Positions 10,813 through 22,215 are shown, counted from the first letter of the stretch. The stretch: DNA of 64,000 nucleotides from Symbiodinium natans (GCA_905221605.1 CAJNDS010002389.1:310001-374000); one strand, 5' to 3'. The notes: generated from the letters alone by a model not told the origin. A program made the numbers and translations.

Positions 10813-10918
10813 TATGGGGGTTTCGACAATAAGGGAACCCTAACATAGACCCCCAAGTAGTAGGATTATAATAGAAACCCCAAGAAGGTACCCTTATTTT
10901 CGGAAACCCCCATATAAG
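10813..10918. mobile_element. Family A inverted-repeat element
   Basis: Starts TATGGGGGTTTCGACAATAA and ends TTTTCGGAAACCCCCATA, a clear terminal inverted repeat. The interior GACCCCCAAGTAGTAGGATT is shared with copies at 23.57, 27.05 and 59.37 kb. Confidence 0.85.
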
Positions 10919-11429
10919 AAAGACTAGAAAAAATACCTTCTTGAAGGTGTGGCTGCGAGCTTGATCTGTGTCTGAGAAACACTGCTCAGGTTGCTGGGGT
11001 AGAAACATTCCTCCTCCCTCTGGCCATGGAAGATGGAGGATTGCAGGGGTCGGGGTGGGGGGAGCTGATAAGCACGAACCCCTCCTTCATTTCGGTGGGT
11101 TTCCCGTATGTCTTCCAGTAGCGTATTGGTCATTGTGTTTGTTGGTTATTCCATGTGCACGTATGATCACATACGTAACCTCTTTCTGTGCGCGTCAATG
11201 TTTTGGAATGGTGCCAAATCCTTGAAGGATGCCAGTGTAGACCCGAAACAGTGAGAGACCATGGGGAAACGCAAGAGCATGTCCAAGGGTCATACACCAA
11301 GCGCACTTCAAGAGCTCCAGACAACATTCCATGAGCACTCTACAAGGATATCCATCAAAAGATCCCCAAAAGCATCCTTGAAGAGCTCATTCCAGAGAAC
11401 TGCAAGGATGCTTCATGGGAACAAGAAAG

Positions 11430-11790
11430 AGCGACCTGGAGCCACTGGCGACGACCGTTTCGCTTTTACCCCGACGTCCAAAAAAGGCGAAAGTCTTGCA
11501 TTTCGCAAGCGTGCAAAAGCGACGACAGCCACGAGGATGGCGACGTCGATACGCACGGCGCCTAGGCGGGAGCGCGAAATCCAACGTCCCGAAATGCAAA
11601 GACGTCCAAAGCGACGACAGTTTCGCATTTGTCGAACCCAGACGTCCCAAAGCCACGACAGTCTCGCTTTTTACCAACCCCGACGTCCAAAAGCGACGAA
11701 AGTTTCCGAAATTCCGACGTCAAAAAGCAACAACAGTTGCGATGTCGATTACGCACGAGCGCGATTTCCAACTTCTCGAGCTGCAAATCC
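11430..11790 (+). repeat. Degenerate CGACGTCC tandem repeat
   Basis: Irregular units of about 60 bp built from CCCGACGTCCAAAAGCGACG and ACAGTTTCGCTTTT. A 216-codon frame spans it, but neighbouring frames are equally open, so it is treated as repeat. I recall the same repeat in Symbiodinium sequences; this is memory and not tested. Confidence 0.6.
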
Positions 11791-12542
11791 CCTTAGCCTA
11801 GAAAACGCGGGACTCCACACACGCGTCCAACGTCTTTGTATCTTGCGCGCACATTTGGCGGGCGTTTCGTGGGCGGACCGTGGGCGTTTCGCGGGTCTAA
11901 CTCTCATTTAGTCTGGACGTAAGAGCCCCAATTTTTGGCACACTGTTGGGGAACATAGCCACTTGGACCGCCGTGATGGTGCTTCTGAGCTATCAAGCGA
12001 CTGGTCAATATCTGCAGATACGCGACTTGCCGCCCACGGCACGCGAGGTTCTCGAGTCTTGACCGACACACGCGCTTTTGCGTGCGGGAGCTTCGTTGTG
12101 ATACCCTTCTTTGTTCGCGTTCCGATGGGCCAGAAGTATATATGTCATGAACAGTCTGGGCGCATGCTGCTTTGACGTTTTGAATGTGATTGAGCTCCTT
12201 TCAACCGAGTGAGGCTGTGCAGTGAACGCATGCCTGGATCTAGTCGGATCGCCTACGTGAGAGGGACTGCCTTCGGAAAGAGGTTTCCCTGAATGATGCC
12301 CTTTCCGTCCTAGTGGGAGGATCGAATGTGGTAGACCGGGGTCGTGGGAGTCTTAGGCAGGTGCTCGTGCAACGCTGCTGCCATTGACTTGGCCATTTTG
12401 CGGAGCGAAACCAGAGCAGCTATGACAAAGCACTGAAGCAGACATGCCATCAGGCTGCATTTCTGGACAGCACAACCCACGTTCAAGAGGCCATTGTTTC
12501 ACGGGGTTTTGGGATTTCTTCCTCGCTTAGAGTCTTGTAGAC

Positions 12543-12761
12543 TTGTTTGCAGAGGAACGCTCTGAAGCAAGGTGTGATCGATTGTTTCTCACTTTTGTGC
12601 TGGCCCGTGCATCTAGTAGTGTTGGTCGATTGAGACCGGGCTTGCCCCTTTTTGTTGTGCTTATAATTTTAACGCTACGCGACCCGCCTCGGCCCGGCCC
12701 AGCGCATCCGCGTGAGCATGGTGATTACGCAGCGCCCAAGTCGCCGGACCCCAAACAATAA
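12543..12761 (+). CDS. ORF, possible terminal exon
   Basis: A 72-codon frame ends TAA just before a degenerate TTTAGGG tract. Its middle has a hydrophobic stretch (GLPLFVVLIILTL) and its end is Pro- and Asp-rich (HGDYAAPKSPDPKQ). No family is recognised. The start codon is not supported. Confidence 0.25.
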   Translation: MFAEERSEARCDRLFLTFVLARASSSVGRLRPGLPLFVVLIILTLRDPPRPGPAHPREHGDYAAPKSPDPKQ

Positions 12762-12764
12762 GGG

Positions 12765-12912
12765 TTGGGTTTATGGTTTAGGGTTCCGGGTTTATGGTTT
12801 GGGGTTTAGGGTTGAGGGTTGTTTAGGGTTAAGGCTTAGGGCTCAAGGTTCACGGTTTGGGGTTTAGGGTTTTTTTGGGTTTATAGGGTTCAAGGTTCAA
12901 GCTTCAAGGTTG
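12765..12912 (+). repeat. Degenerate telomeric tract
   Basis: TTTAGGG, TTTATGG, TTGAGGG and TTCACGG variants mixed together. Confidence 0.85.
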
Positions 12913-13211
12913 AGGGTTGAGACGGTTCGGCTTGGATTGATGGTAAAGTTGAGCCAGGCCCCTCAAGCAGGGGGGTGGCAGCGTAGGGGCGGCATCAGGG
13001 GAAAAAGGGTAGGGGACAGGGAGGGCGAGGGGGCGGGGGGGGCAGGCGGGGGGGGGAGGGAGGGGGGGGGGCGGGGTAAGGGGGGGTGGCTTGGGTTTGG
13101 GGAGGATTAGGAGGGGGATGCCTCCTTACAGCTTCGGCCCGAGGCCTCGGCGGATTCTTATAGCTGCAGTCACCGGACAAGTTGTTGAGTCTTTGACTCC
13201 CAAAAGTCAAC

Positions 13212-13597
13212 GTGAAGGCAGCAACAACTTCAAGCCACCACTTTGATGAAACGAAGTTCAGGAACCGCCGGTCCACCCTCCTGGCACATGACTTTGTGGA
13301 TGCTGCGCCCCCACAAGCCGGTGCAGCAGACGTGCGTCAAGCCGCACCCAAGGCCCCGGCGGCCTACCACCGCCCTTCAGGCAAACCCCAAACACTTGAG
13401 AAGATCCCCCCGCACAAGATCGCGCCTGGGGACCGGGCCGGCGGAGGACGAAAACGTTTCTGCAGTCTGCACACGACCCCAGACCCGAAGCAGGAGAAGT
13501 GGGCATCTACAACACGACGGACCCGGTCATGTGGGGCAAGGTTGGAGCTTCTCAGGCTAATCCCCCAAACTCGGTGCACGAAGCTTTGCTTGTATAG
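13212..13597 (+). CDS. Coding segment with apparent frame change
   Basis: The first part (to about 13460) reads well in one frame (LLAHDFVDAAPPQAGAAD). After TTTCTGCAG at 13465 a different frame becomes protein-like (EVGIYNTTDPVMWGKVGASQ) and ends at TAG 13595. There is no room for an intron between them. It is either two pieces of a decayed gene, or the second alone is an exon. No family is recognised. Confidence 0.3.
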
Positions 13598-14204
13598 GTG
13601 CTGGTAGAAGAACTAGTAGTTTCATCACCCTACAATTAGTCTGTTTCCAGCCTGAGGCTTCTTTTCAGGTTTGGTCTCCAATCTCTAATGTAGCAGAACC
13701 TACAGGGCAGCAGTCCACCGAAATCCGGAATCCTGAAACTCAGGCTTCCAAACACCACCTGCCTCCCGAAAACCTGAAGCTCTGAATCCAAAGTGGGAGA
13801 TCTGCGAGCTTGTAGTGGACCTACACCATGAACCTCCGAAACACAAGTACACACCCCTATGAGGCCCGTCAACTGCCCGCCTGTGCTGCAGAGGGATGGA
13901 ACAAGCAGAAGCCTGAAAAGCAACTAAGATTTCAGGAGGGCCCAGCAGAAGTGGAAGAGGCGCCTTGCAGCGGCTTCTATATTTCCAGAGCTTTTGGCCA
14001 GGCTTTTTGGCGCAGATCGAGTCAGATGGCATCAGGTTCAGTAGTTCAGATGTACGGTTCCCGGGGCTCGGTGACTTTGGCCAGTCCCATTAGGGTGGTA
14101 ACCCCCCCTCCGCCTCCCTGGAAGTGGCCGGAGAAAATAGTTGACCGAACATCAAGTTGAGCATTGACACCCTTGGCAGTGCCCTTTGGTGCGCATTGCA
14201 GAGG

Positions 14205-14250
14205 AACCCTAAACCCTAAATTTTAAACCCTAAACCCTAAACCTTAAACC
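14205..14250 (-). repeat. Telomeric array CCCTAAA
   Basis: Five units, one decayed to TTTTAAA. Confidence 0.9.
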
Positions 14251-14267
14251 CACCGCCCTAAGCCGAG

Positions 14268-14335
14268 CAGAGCCCGAAGTGGAAGACAAGCCGGTGGCAG
14301 ACGAAGGTTCCAGGAGGGCTGGCCGCAGCAAGTAG
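14268..14335 (+). CDS. Terminal exon candidate
   Basis: It follows a CCCTAAA array and an acceptor-like CTAAGCCGAG. The frame reads PEVEDKPVADEGSRRAGRSK and ends at TAG 14333. The acidic-then-basic tail looks protein-like. No family is recognised. Confidence 0.3.
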
Positions 14336-14574
14336 TGGCCAACAAACTCACTTATCGAGCGCAACGTGAAAGGTGTGATGTGAATGGTCTTGGTACTTTC
14401 AACTCCTAGCCGCCTCGAAGCACTGCAAAATGCCAGGGCACAGTTGGGGAGCTCTTCTTGGCGGGCAATGCCGTCTGCCGTGGTTTTGCGGAGGGCAGCC
14501 AGAGTCGGAACCTCAAATGCTGCTACACCCATTTAATTACTCTATCTCGATTCAGTCTGGAGAATTCATTTGGG

Positions 14575-14675
14575 GGTTGTGATATTGGGGGTACCTCATT
14601 GGGGTCCTTATTCTAAGGGGACCCTGCTATTTGGGGGTCTATATTTGGGGTCTCTTGTTTTCGTATTCCCATTTG
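14575..14675. mobile_element. Family A inverted-repeat element, diverged
   Basis: GGGGGTACCTCATTGGGGTC and TTTGGGGGTCTATATTTGGG match family A interiors. The ends are eroded. Confidence 0.6.
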
Positions 14676-16924
14676 GGTCCTGAGCCTGACAGGCAGAGCG
14701 CTGAAGCTCAGTTGGGGCCCCCCATGGCCCCCCACTTCTCGAGTGTGCATGTACTGGAGTTGGCAGCTTCATTCACAAGCCATTCATGTCTTCAGGTGCT
14801 CGGAAGTGTTCGTTTGATGAGTAGGAAGCCTTGCAGCACGCAGATGTGCAGTGCTGCAGCAATCTTCCCTCAAGCCCAAAACTCTTAGCCCTCAAGCCTC
14901 AAGTTCCTGAGCCCTTGTTGACGAGGCTCTGCGGGCCAGAAGGCGATCAAGCCCTCACGGGTTATTTGGCGTGGACCAAACGTTTAGCCTTGTGAGGTTC
15001 AATTGGTGGGATATCAATGTGGTGCCCGATTTAGTTGGGGGACAGCCCCAAGCAAGTTGGGTTGCGGTGCCCCGAATCCCAAGGTTTTGGGGTGGGGAGG
15101 GCCAGGAGGGCGTGATGAGGGGTGGCTTGGATTTGAGGTCAGAAGCCGTTGGTTCTGAACTGTCTTCTGGGGGGTTGAATGCAGGGACCTGTCGTCTTCC
15201 TGCCGTGAATGCGTCCCAGAAGCCATGACGCGTCATGAACATGAAGCGAGTCTGCCATGAGGGCTACTTGGGCTACCTACTGCTATGATGAAATTTGTCT
15301 GGGGCTTGTGAAACCCAGTAAGTCTGGAAAGCTTTGCATTGTCAACAGAGGTTGATCTTGTGAAGGTGTCATGAAGTTCAAGTTCAATCGATCTTGATTT
15401 CATTATGAGGCTATAGAGGTTGCGGGCTTACAGTGCCCCGGCTGAGCTGGGTTGGGGGGGGGGGTTGGGTGGCAGCTTTGGGAGCATTCGCCTGCATAGC
15501 TTCTCCTGCATAATCCGCTGCTTGCAAAATAAACTGTCCATGAGCAGGGCAAAACCAAGCAGTCTCGAGACAGATACGAAAAAAGAGAGAGGCCCACACC
15601 CGAAGCGTCCTGCCCGCTGCAGGCCTTTTGCCAATTCTCAGGCCCTCGGCGTCAGTACTTATTTCGGGGCTTCTGTGGGGTGCCAGGGCTTGTCAGGACC
15701 GTGCCCTGAATTGAAGCACGACGCCCAAGAGCCTGAACCGAGGTGCCGCACAAAGGTACATTGCAGCCGGAGGGGGGGTGTGTTTGACCAGCATGCTCTT
15801 GCACCCCGACACCTACCTGCCAGCATTATTTGGGCAGTTCAGGAGCGGTTGAGAAAGTTTAGAGTTAAGATGGCTTTGGAACCATCGAAGTCAAGGAAGG
15901 CTGGGAGGCTTCCTGGAATCTGTGCATGCGACGAAACGGAAGTCCCAGGATGTTGTAACTGGCAATCCCAAGCCTTCAGTTCTGCATGGTCTCTTTCAAG
16001 CAGTAAACCTGAAAACCGAGAGGAGGTAGGAGATGGCGCGGGGCATTTCTTGCAATGAGGAGACGGGGACCTTGTTTTGAAATACATACTTTTCGAAACC
16101 ATGTTCAGATCATCTCATGCTTCGACCCTATCGACCCCAAAGCCTCCAACGTATTTGGGAGTCTGGGAGGACGTCTTCTGCGCTCTCGTTGGCCACGCTT
16201 GGCTCAGATCATGTCCATGGGTATAGAGTTCCCCATGAGGGTGTACTGCGCAGTGTGTCAAGAGGGCCTTCCCGAACTAAGAGAGGGAGCAGGCCGCATT
16301 TTGTTTCTGGTCATAGCCAATATCACCCTCGAGCCCAGCACCACTCAGCTTTGCACCAACTCAGAGACTCTGGCTTCTTGGCAAGCACCCCGACCTTCCA
16401 AAACCGGTTACACTGTAGGTGTCCGAAGAATGTCGCGACCATGGTACGCCTGTGGACGCATGGCGGTGCAAGCCAGAAAGGATGCTAAGAGACCAAGCTC
16501 GACATGGGAAGCAGCGGGGTCGAGATGTGTTCCGGCTGCACTGGCACCTCTTGCAGACCTTCAGATGCAGGTCCCTTTCAAGGCAGTGAGTTAAAGGCCC
16601 TGCGGCACACGAGTTGTCATTTCCAGCTACTTGTCATGATGGTGCCACTGGCATGCCGCAGCATGGAACCCGCTCAATGTTTGTGAAGTCTGGGCTCCAG
16701 GCCGAAGCACGTACCGACCTGGGTGCAATCAGTGCCCACCCTGTCAAAACTCCAAAAATGAACCTCAGTTCAGGGTTCCCAAAGGAGGCTGCAAGGCCTT
16801 GAGATTCGAAAAGCTACAGCCCACGAAGAAACGCCAAGCTCACCTAGGTAGGCCTCTGGGACATTCTATCATATTCCCTTCTTGGGTTGAAGAGGACCAT
16901 ATCCAGGAATAATGATTCAGAGGG

Positions 16925-16962
16925 TTTTAGGGTTTAGGGTTTAGGGTTTAGGGTTTAGGGAT
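16925..16962 (+). repeat. Telomeric array TTTAGGG
   Basis: Five units. Confidence 0.95.
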
Positions 16963-17005
16963 CCTAGCCACCTTTGTCTCCTCCGCTCCTCGCCGCTGAG
17001 GACAG

Positions 17006-17510
17006 CGGAGGAGAGCGAAACGGCGGGCCTGATTCCAAAGCTCGAGTCTGGTGAGCCAACGCAGGAGGGTTTAGGGTTTAGGGTTTAGGGTTTAGGGTTT
17101 AGGGTTTAGGGTTTAGGGTTTAGGTATTAAGGGAGCGCACTCACTGCCTGGGCGGGGAGGGTGGGCAGGAAATGGTGCAGGAGTCTACGCTCCTCGGGTC
17201 AGGATCGGCGAATTCTCTCACCTCGAACAGCAGCCTGTACAGAGAACCCGAAACCCCAAGCCCTAAGCCCTAAGCCCTAAGCCCTAAGCCCTAAGCCCTA
17301 AGTTTTAAACCCTAAGCCCTAAACCCTAAACCCTAAACCCTAAACCCTAAACCCTAAACCCTAAACCCTAAACCCTAAACCCTAAACCCTAAACCGGAGG
17401 AAGAGGAGGCGGAGGTGGAGGATGCTGGGCCTGCGCCGAAGTCCGGCGGAGTCTCGTGCCGGCCACCCCAGGCCTGCCATGTCCAGCAGGGCAAGGATGA
17501 GACTTTCGGG
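17006..17510 (+). CDS. Three-exon segment whose introns are telomeric arrays
   Basis: Exon 17006-17068 follows CTGAGGACAG, reads EESETAGLIPKLESGEPTQE and ends at GTTTAGGG. Exon 17181-17243 follows ATGGTGCAG and would end at a GA site (GAACCC) that opens a CCCTAAG/CCCTAAA array. Exon 17400-17510 follows CCGGAG, is strongly acidic (EEEAEVEDAGPAPKSGG) and ends at GTTTAGGG. The introns are thus about 112 and 156 nt, the second almost wholly telomeric. Phase can be made consistent with small acceptor shifts. No family is recognised. Confidence 0.4.
17069..17146 (+). repeat. Telomeric array TTTAGGG
   Basis: Eleven units at the 5' end of a proposed intron. Confidence 0.95.
17250..17395 (-). repeat. 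Telomeric array CCCTAAG then CCCTAAA
   Basis: A block of CCCTAAG units changes to CCCTAAA units, so a variant has spread locally. Confidence 0.95.
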
Positions 17511-17714
17511 GTTTAGGGTTTAGGGTTTAGGGTTTCAGGGTTTCAGGGTTTAGGGTTTAGGGATTTCAGGGTTTAGGGTTTAGGGTTTAGGGTTTAGGAT
17601 TTCAGGGTTCAGGGTTTAGGGTTTAGGCGGTTTAGGGTTTCAGGGTCTCAGGGTTTAGGGTTTAGGGCTTAGGGTTTAGGGTTTCAGGGTTCAGGGTTTA
17701 GGGTTTAGGGTTGC
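17511..17714 (+). repeat. Telomeric array with TTTCAGGG variants
   Basis: About 28 units. 8-mer TTTCAGGG units are interspersed in blocks with TTTAGGG. Confidence 0.95.
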
Positions 17715-18249
17715 GGCCTGATGTCTTTAAAGACTCAGCAGGAATAGGGTTCCGAAGTCTAGCATCTGGCAATTCAAGCAGAACACGCAGTGACGGAACC
17801 GCCACCTGAGAGAGCGCTGCGTGGATGTTGCCAGCATGTTAAGTCGGAGTTTTTAGGGTTAGGTTTACGGCTTGAGGGTTGTAGACTTGGGGGTTTTGTG
17901 AGATTGGATGAGGCCTTTGAGCATTCTGCAGGTACTATGCCCCAACACTCACATCCAGCTCTCCACCCCCCACAAACACTGAACTCCAAGCCATCAACGC
18001 CGGGAGGGAGCCCTGAACTCTACACCTTCAGGATCTCTTTGCAGAAGTCATTCGCTGTGAGCCTTTGCGACCTTCCATGCCCAGTTACTGCTGGATGCGC
18101 CGCTTCCTCCCACCATCGACGACGACGATCCGCCTGGCTATTGGGGGGAAGATGACTCGATGGCAGATGAGCTAGAGGCCCCCCGGACATCCAACCCTGA
18201 ACTCGGAACTCGACTCCCTGAATAGCTTAGCGAGTTGGAGGTCTGGCTC

Positions 18250-18440
18250 ATGGCTTCTTCAGCTCTCTCTCGCGCGCTCGTTCTCTCTTCTCTCTGTTCT
18301 CTCTCTTGTCTTGCTTCTCTCCCTTCTCTCTTTTCTCGCTCTCTCTCCCCTCTTTTCTCTCTTCTATCTCTCTTCTATCTCTCTTCTATCTCTCTTCTAT
18401 CTCTCTTCTATCTCTCTTCTCCCTCTCTCTCTCTCGCTCT
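18250..18440. repeat. TCTCTC-rich tract with TCTTCTATCTC repeats
   Basis: Polypyrimidine, including six copies of TCTTCTATCTC. Confidence 0.95.
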
Positions 18441-18729
18441 CTCCCCGCGGCTTCATGGTCTAGATGCACGCATCTGTGTAAATCTGCAGCACAGCACTTA
18501 GCTGTGAGTTCATACCTCGTTCTCCTTCTGGCCTTGCACAGTACGCAAACATGGTTCCACTTCCACTCTTGACCCAGCAGAGCATCACTGTGCATGCATG
18601 AGAGAGGTGTCAAAGGACAGAAGACACCCCACCCCCCCCCCCCCCCCCCCAAAAAAAAAAAAAAAAAACATGAGTTTTGTTTTTGGGCCCGAGTCTGCAC
18701 CCAGGTTACCTACCCTCAGCCCCCAAAAG

Positions 18730-18815
18730 GCCGAGGCTGGCGATCGACCAGGGCCGCTGAGGCAGAACAGCCTTGGGGATGATCCCGACACTCCAAGGCC
18801 TCTCGCGGTTCTGGG
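18730..18815 (+). CDS. Internal exon candidate ending at telomeric array
   Basis: The acceptor is CCCCAAAAG after a C/A-rich stretch. The frame AEAGDRPGPLRQNSLGDDPD stays open and ends CTGG, followed by GTTTAGGG (phase 2). It is rich in Pro, Asp and Arg, as in a disordered region. No family is recognised. Confidence 0.4.
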
Positions 18816-18886
18816 GTTTAGGGTTTAGGGTTTAAGGGTTTAGGGTTTAGGGTTTAGGGTTGAGGGTTTAGGGTTTAGGGTTCCAT
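18816..18886 (+). repeat. Telomeric array TTTAGGG
   Basis: Ten units with TTTAAGGG and TTGAGGG variants. Confidence 0.95.
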
Positions 18887-20299
18887 CGGGCTTGGGCGTT
18901 CGGTTTTTTTGGTGGAAGTGTGGGTATCAGTCTTCAAGGTTCAAGGCAGGTCAAGGTGCGCGGTTTGAAGACAGTGAGCTGCATCGTTGGGCAAAGGCCG
19001 GTGTAGGATAACGGCGGAGCCTTTGTCTTCGTCCAAACCTACTTGCCGTATGCACATCCAAATCGCGAACCGCGCACGGCATTCTGACAAAGTTTTTCTC
19101 TCCGCAAACAATACAGTGTCTTGAGATAGGCGGACCTTCAAGTTGACATGCCGTGCGTGGATTAGTATCATACGCATCCCCGAAAGCACAGTCAATCCTA
19201 CAAAACCCTCCTTCGGGAAGCTCGAAGCTTCAGGTCTTATGTATGAGACAGGTCTGAGATATCGAAGACGCCAGCTGCATCTGGTCCAGCAGCAACTCAT
19301 TTTGAGCATCAAGCCCTGGCTTGCCATTTCAGTAGCCACATCACTGGCAGCAGAGAATGCGAAGTTGGCCGGGAAGAGGAAGAAAACACCCGGCATCTTC
19401 TGCATGCCGAAGTATGGGCATGACAGAAGAGCAGCGCCCTCGTCCTTGCACATGCTTGACGAAGCGCCTGTCAAGAAGCTTGTGTAGCCATCCAGCTAAG
19501 CAATCATGTGGCGTCACGGTGGCGAATGCGTTGGTGCAGATGTTGCCAAGAAGTGTACAAGAAATGGAAGACGGACTCTGAGCAGGACCCTGTGGCTCCG
19601 GATCTGCCCAATACAAACACCGGAGAGCGAAACTTCGCAGCAGTCCGACATTCCAGACAACCTCTGCTCCCAAACAAAGGAGCTAAAGTGCTAAAGCCCT
19701 GCAGCTCGGTTGTACTGTCGATTGTTTGCTGGTTTGCTTTTTAGTGTTGCTCAACCAGCGAGCTCTTCAGCGATATCAGCAAAGCCGGCTCCGTTTGCTT
19801 GTTGTCTTGTCGTGGTTGCTAAATGGCCCTTGGGCACATGAGGGCGTCAACTGTTGAAGGCATTGGGCTACATGTGGAGTAGGGTGTCAAGCGTTGAGAC
19901 ATTGGGCAACATGTGGAGTCTATGTCTGCAACACCTCTTTGCCAGCACAGTGGACGTCACATGGTCCCACCCCTCATAGTTCAAGACACCCTGGACCTTG
20001 AATCTCACATCGCCAAGCCCAAAAAAACTAGCACTTCTTCAATGACTAGCGACAACTTTAGGGAGGGCAGTTCCGTGTTTCAAAACCGGGGTGGCCAGTC
20101 GCATCCCAGCGAGTTGTCAAACCGAAGATCGCGCTCTAATGTCCGAATCTTCTGCTTGGAGGTGCCTCCGCCTCGGCTCCACCAAATCCGAGCCTGCACA
20201 TGCACGCTTCTCGGGATCTGCGGATCTCCTACTGCTTCGCGCGGAGGCTCCTGTTCAGGGCGAGGTTTGACTGGCCTGTCGGAGCTTTGGTCTGCGTGG

Positions 20300-20362
20300 G
20301 TGCTGGGTATATGGGGGTTTCCGAAAATGGGGGTACCTTTTTTGGGGGAAATAAAAAAAGAG
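20300..20362. mobile_element. Family A element, partial
   Basis: TATGGGGGTTTCCGAAAATG and GGGGTACC match the family A left end. The right end is not found. Confidence 0.6.
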
Positions 20363-20468
20363 AGAAATAAGAATAATCAGGATTCTCGTATTTTTGGGTA
20401 TATTTGGGCCTATATCTGGCTCGTTGTTCGAATGTCGGCTTTGGACATAATATGGGTGGCATAGCCGT

Positions 20469-20936
20469 GTGAGACTGCTGGGACGAACTGAGCTACCAAA
20501 GAGTAATTTTGCTAGTGGCCCAAGATCTTCGCTTCGTAGAGTTACTCGAGTTCTGACAGCGGGCAGTAGAAACCTTCTACTCCTGAGGAACCCCTGTGCC
20601 CTCCGAGAAGCGTTTGCCAACTTCTGCTCTATGTTGCAATGGTGCGGCAGCACCATCGTCATACTCACACGCAAAAACACATCCAACCAGCCCTTCTTTG
20701 CGGTAGCTGGTAGGCTGGTGCAACATGATACCCGAAACCCGAAACCCGAAACCCGAAACCCGAAACCCGAAACCCGAAACCTAAACCCTAAACCCTAAAG
20801 AACCATCCCTCTTGCACTTTAACTCTTGCCCCGCGGCGAGGAGGGCCAGCGAAGTCGTCAACGGGCGCTGCTTAGCTGCCAAAAGAGAGCCCACTTCACT
20901 GAAAAGTGTTCTTCAATCCCTGAACAAGCTTTCGAG
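20469..20936 (+). CDS. Two-exon gene fragment, unknown product
   Basis: Exon to 20726 contains a hydrophobic stretch (FANFCSMLQWCGSTIVIL) and would end at a GA site (CAT|GATACCCG) opening a CCCGAAA/CCCTAAA array. Exon 20841-20936 follows a pyrimidine-rich TTGCCCCGCGGCGAG and continues in phase 0 with a basic peptide (QRSRQRALLSCQKRAHF), ending at GAG|GTTTCC. No family is recognised. Confidence 0.35.
20728..20799 (-). repeat. CCCGAAA/CCCTAAA array
   Basis: Seven CCCGAAA units then three of CCCTAAA. Confidence 0.95.
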
Positions 20937-21126
20937 GTTTCCCTTTTTCCTGTGTTTTTTGGATTCTTGGTTTTGTGAATCTTGCTGCTGGAGCTGGAAC
21001 TAAGATGCGCCTTCTCACTTCATCTCCAAATGTAGGGTGTTGTTTCTGCTTCTTTGTACAATAGTATCAGCAAAGGCGCCATGAACTATTTGAAGCGCGG
21101 ATGAAAAAGTAAGAAATTGCGTTCGC

Positions 21127-21390
21127 ATGCTCTTAACTTTAGCTGGGTGTGTGCTACTCATGCGTCCTATATCCGGGGCTCTGCTGATTCCAAATCAAGA
21201 TCGGCCTCCCGGAATGGAGATTGAAGAGAGACGAGCTTACATTGAGAATGGACATGACGATGGGCCGTATTCGAGATCCTGTCTTCGAAGATTGAAGATG
21301 CCTTGGAGAAGTGTCTTGGACAAACCCCAGAAAGCGTGGGCACAGCTGCTTCGATGCGCGTCAAACTGTGTGGGAAAAAGTTTCTTGTAG
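21127..21390 (+). CDS. ORF with N-terminal hydrophobic stretch
   Basis: An ATG frame of 87 codons starts MLLTLAGCVLLMRPISGALL, which resembles a signal peptide. The rest is mixed and basic, with four Cys. The opposite strand is open too. It could be a secreted protein or chance. No family is recognised. Confidence 0.25.
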   Translation: MLLTLAGCVLLMRPISGALLIPNQDRPPGMEIEERRAYIENGHDDGPYSRSCLRRLKMPWRSVLDKPQKAWAQLLRCASNCVGKSFL

Positions 21391-21575
21391 AAGCCCGAAG
21401 AACGGCATTGACCTGCAGCGCGTGTAAAGGGCAGGCCCGATAGATGTCTCGCCCCCTCAACCAAAATCTAATATCCTGGCACCTCGAAGCCGTGAGCTCA
21501 GAAGCGTAAACCCCAAAGCCGCAAACTCTCAATCTACATGCCCCTCAAGAAGGAGACCTCAAGGAACTTCAAGGA

Positions 21576-21592
21576 CCCTAAACCCTAAACCC
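21576..21592 (-). repeat. Short CCCTAAA pair
   Basis: Two units. In one frame they read through as part of the following exon. Confidence 0.8.
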
Positions 21593-21595
21593 AAG

Positions 21596-21695
21596 AGCCC
21601 TTCAAAAGATGCTCAGGGTGAACAGCTCCTCTCCTGTCGTGTCCCCGTCGTCCTCTCTGACGCTCCAACGGATGGCCGCTCGGTTGGGGAGATGG
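21596..21695 (+). CDS. Exon candidate between CCCTAAA and TTTAGGG
   Basis: Starting at AACCCAAG|AGC, the frame SPSKDAQGEQLLSCRVPVVL stays open to GAGATGG, directly followed by GTTTAGGG (phase 1). The same frame also reads back through the two CCCTAAA units without a stop, so the array may be translated here. No family is recognised. Confidence 0.4.
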
Positions 21696-21770
21696 GTTTA
21701 GGGTTGAGGGTTTGGGGTTTAGGGTTTAGGGTTTGGGGTTTAGGGTTGAGGGTTTAGGGCTTAGGGGTGC
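21696..21770 (+). repeat. Telomeric array TTTAGGG with TTTGGGG variants
   Basis: Ten mixed units. Confidence 0.95.
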
Positions 21771-22129
21771 TCTCAAGTCGGCTTTCCAGGCATGTTCTTT
21801 CAGTTGAGGGTTTAGAGTTCAGGGAAGTTCAGGGACGTTTAGTTCAGGTACGCTCTTGCGGAAATGGTAGTGGTCTCATGATGTGGTCTTCGGGGTTCAG
21901 CAAGTACGAACCAGCACGTTCACGGACCGCCATCCAAACTCACACAAGTCCGCCGTACCCTGCGCACCAAGAAGTTGGACCCCTGGCTGAGGGGTCACTC
22001 GAATTCGAGTCTTCTGAGATTGTCCGAGTGTGCAAGGGTCTCTACAGTAAAAACGCTGTATAAGAAAACGGACTTCCGGCGATAGGGTACACTAAGTTTC
22101 TTAGTTTCCATTACCCATGTACCCGGGGG

Positions 22130-22215
22130 GGTTTGAGCCTAGGGTAGGCTTGGTTTCTAAACTAATTTCTTAAGGGAGTACGCTATACCACTAGACCAAA
22201 CCCATGTTCGTTTCA
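22130..22215 (-). repeat. tRNA-Leu-like segment (SINE-type Pol III promoter remnant)
   Basis: On the - strand, TGGTCTAGTGGTATAGCG resembles a tRNA A box and D arm, and CTTAAGA matches the anticodon loop of tRNA-Leu(UAA). A B-box-like GGCTCAAACCCC follows about 60 nt after the A box. Stems do not pair, so it is not a functional tRNA. Confidence 0.4.

Noticed and set aside
11261-11911. 216-codon ORF
   Set aside because: Most of it is the CGACGTCC degenerate repeat, open in neighbouring frames as well.
18941-19474. 177-codon - strand ORF
   Set aside because: The + strand (19143-19487 and 19508-19744) is equally open with equally plausible composition. No splice pattern or motif separates them, so no gene was called.
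22130-22215. Functional tRNA-Leu gene
   Set aside because: The D-arm and anticodon loop match, but the anticodon and acceptor stems do not pair.
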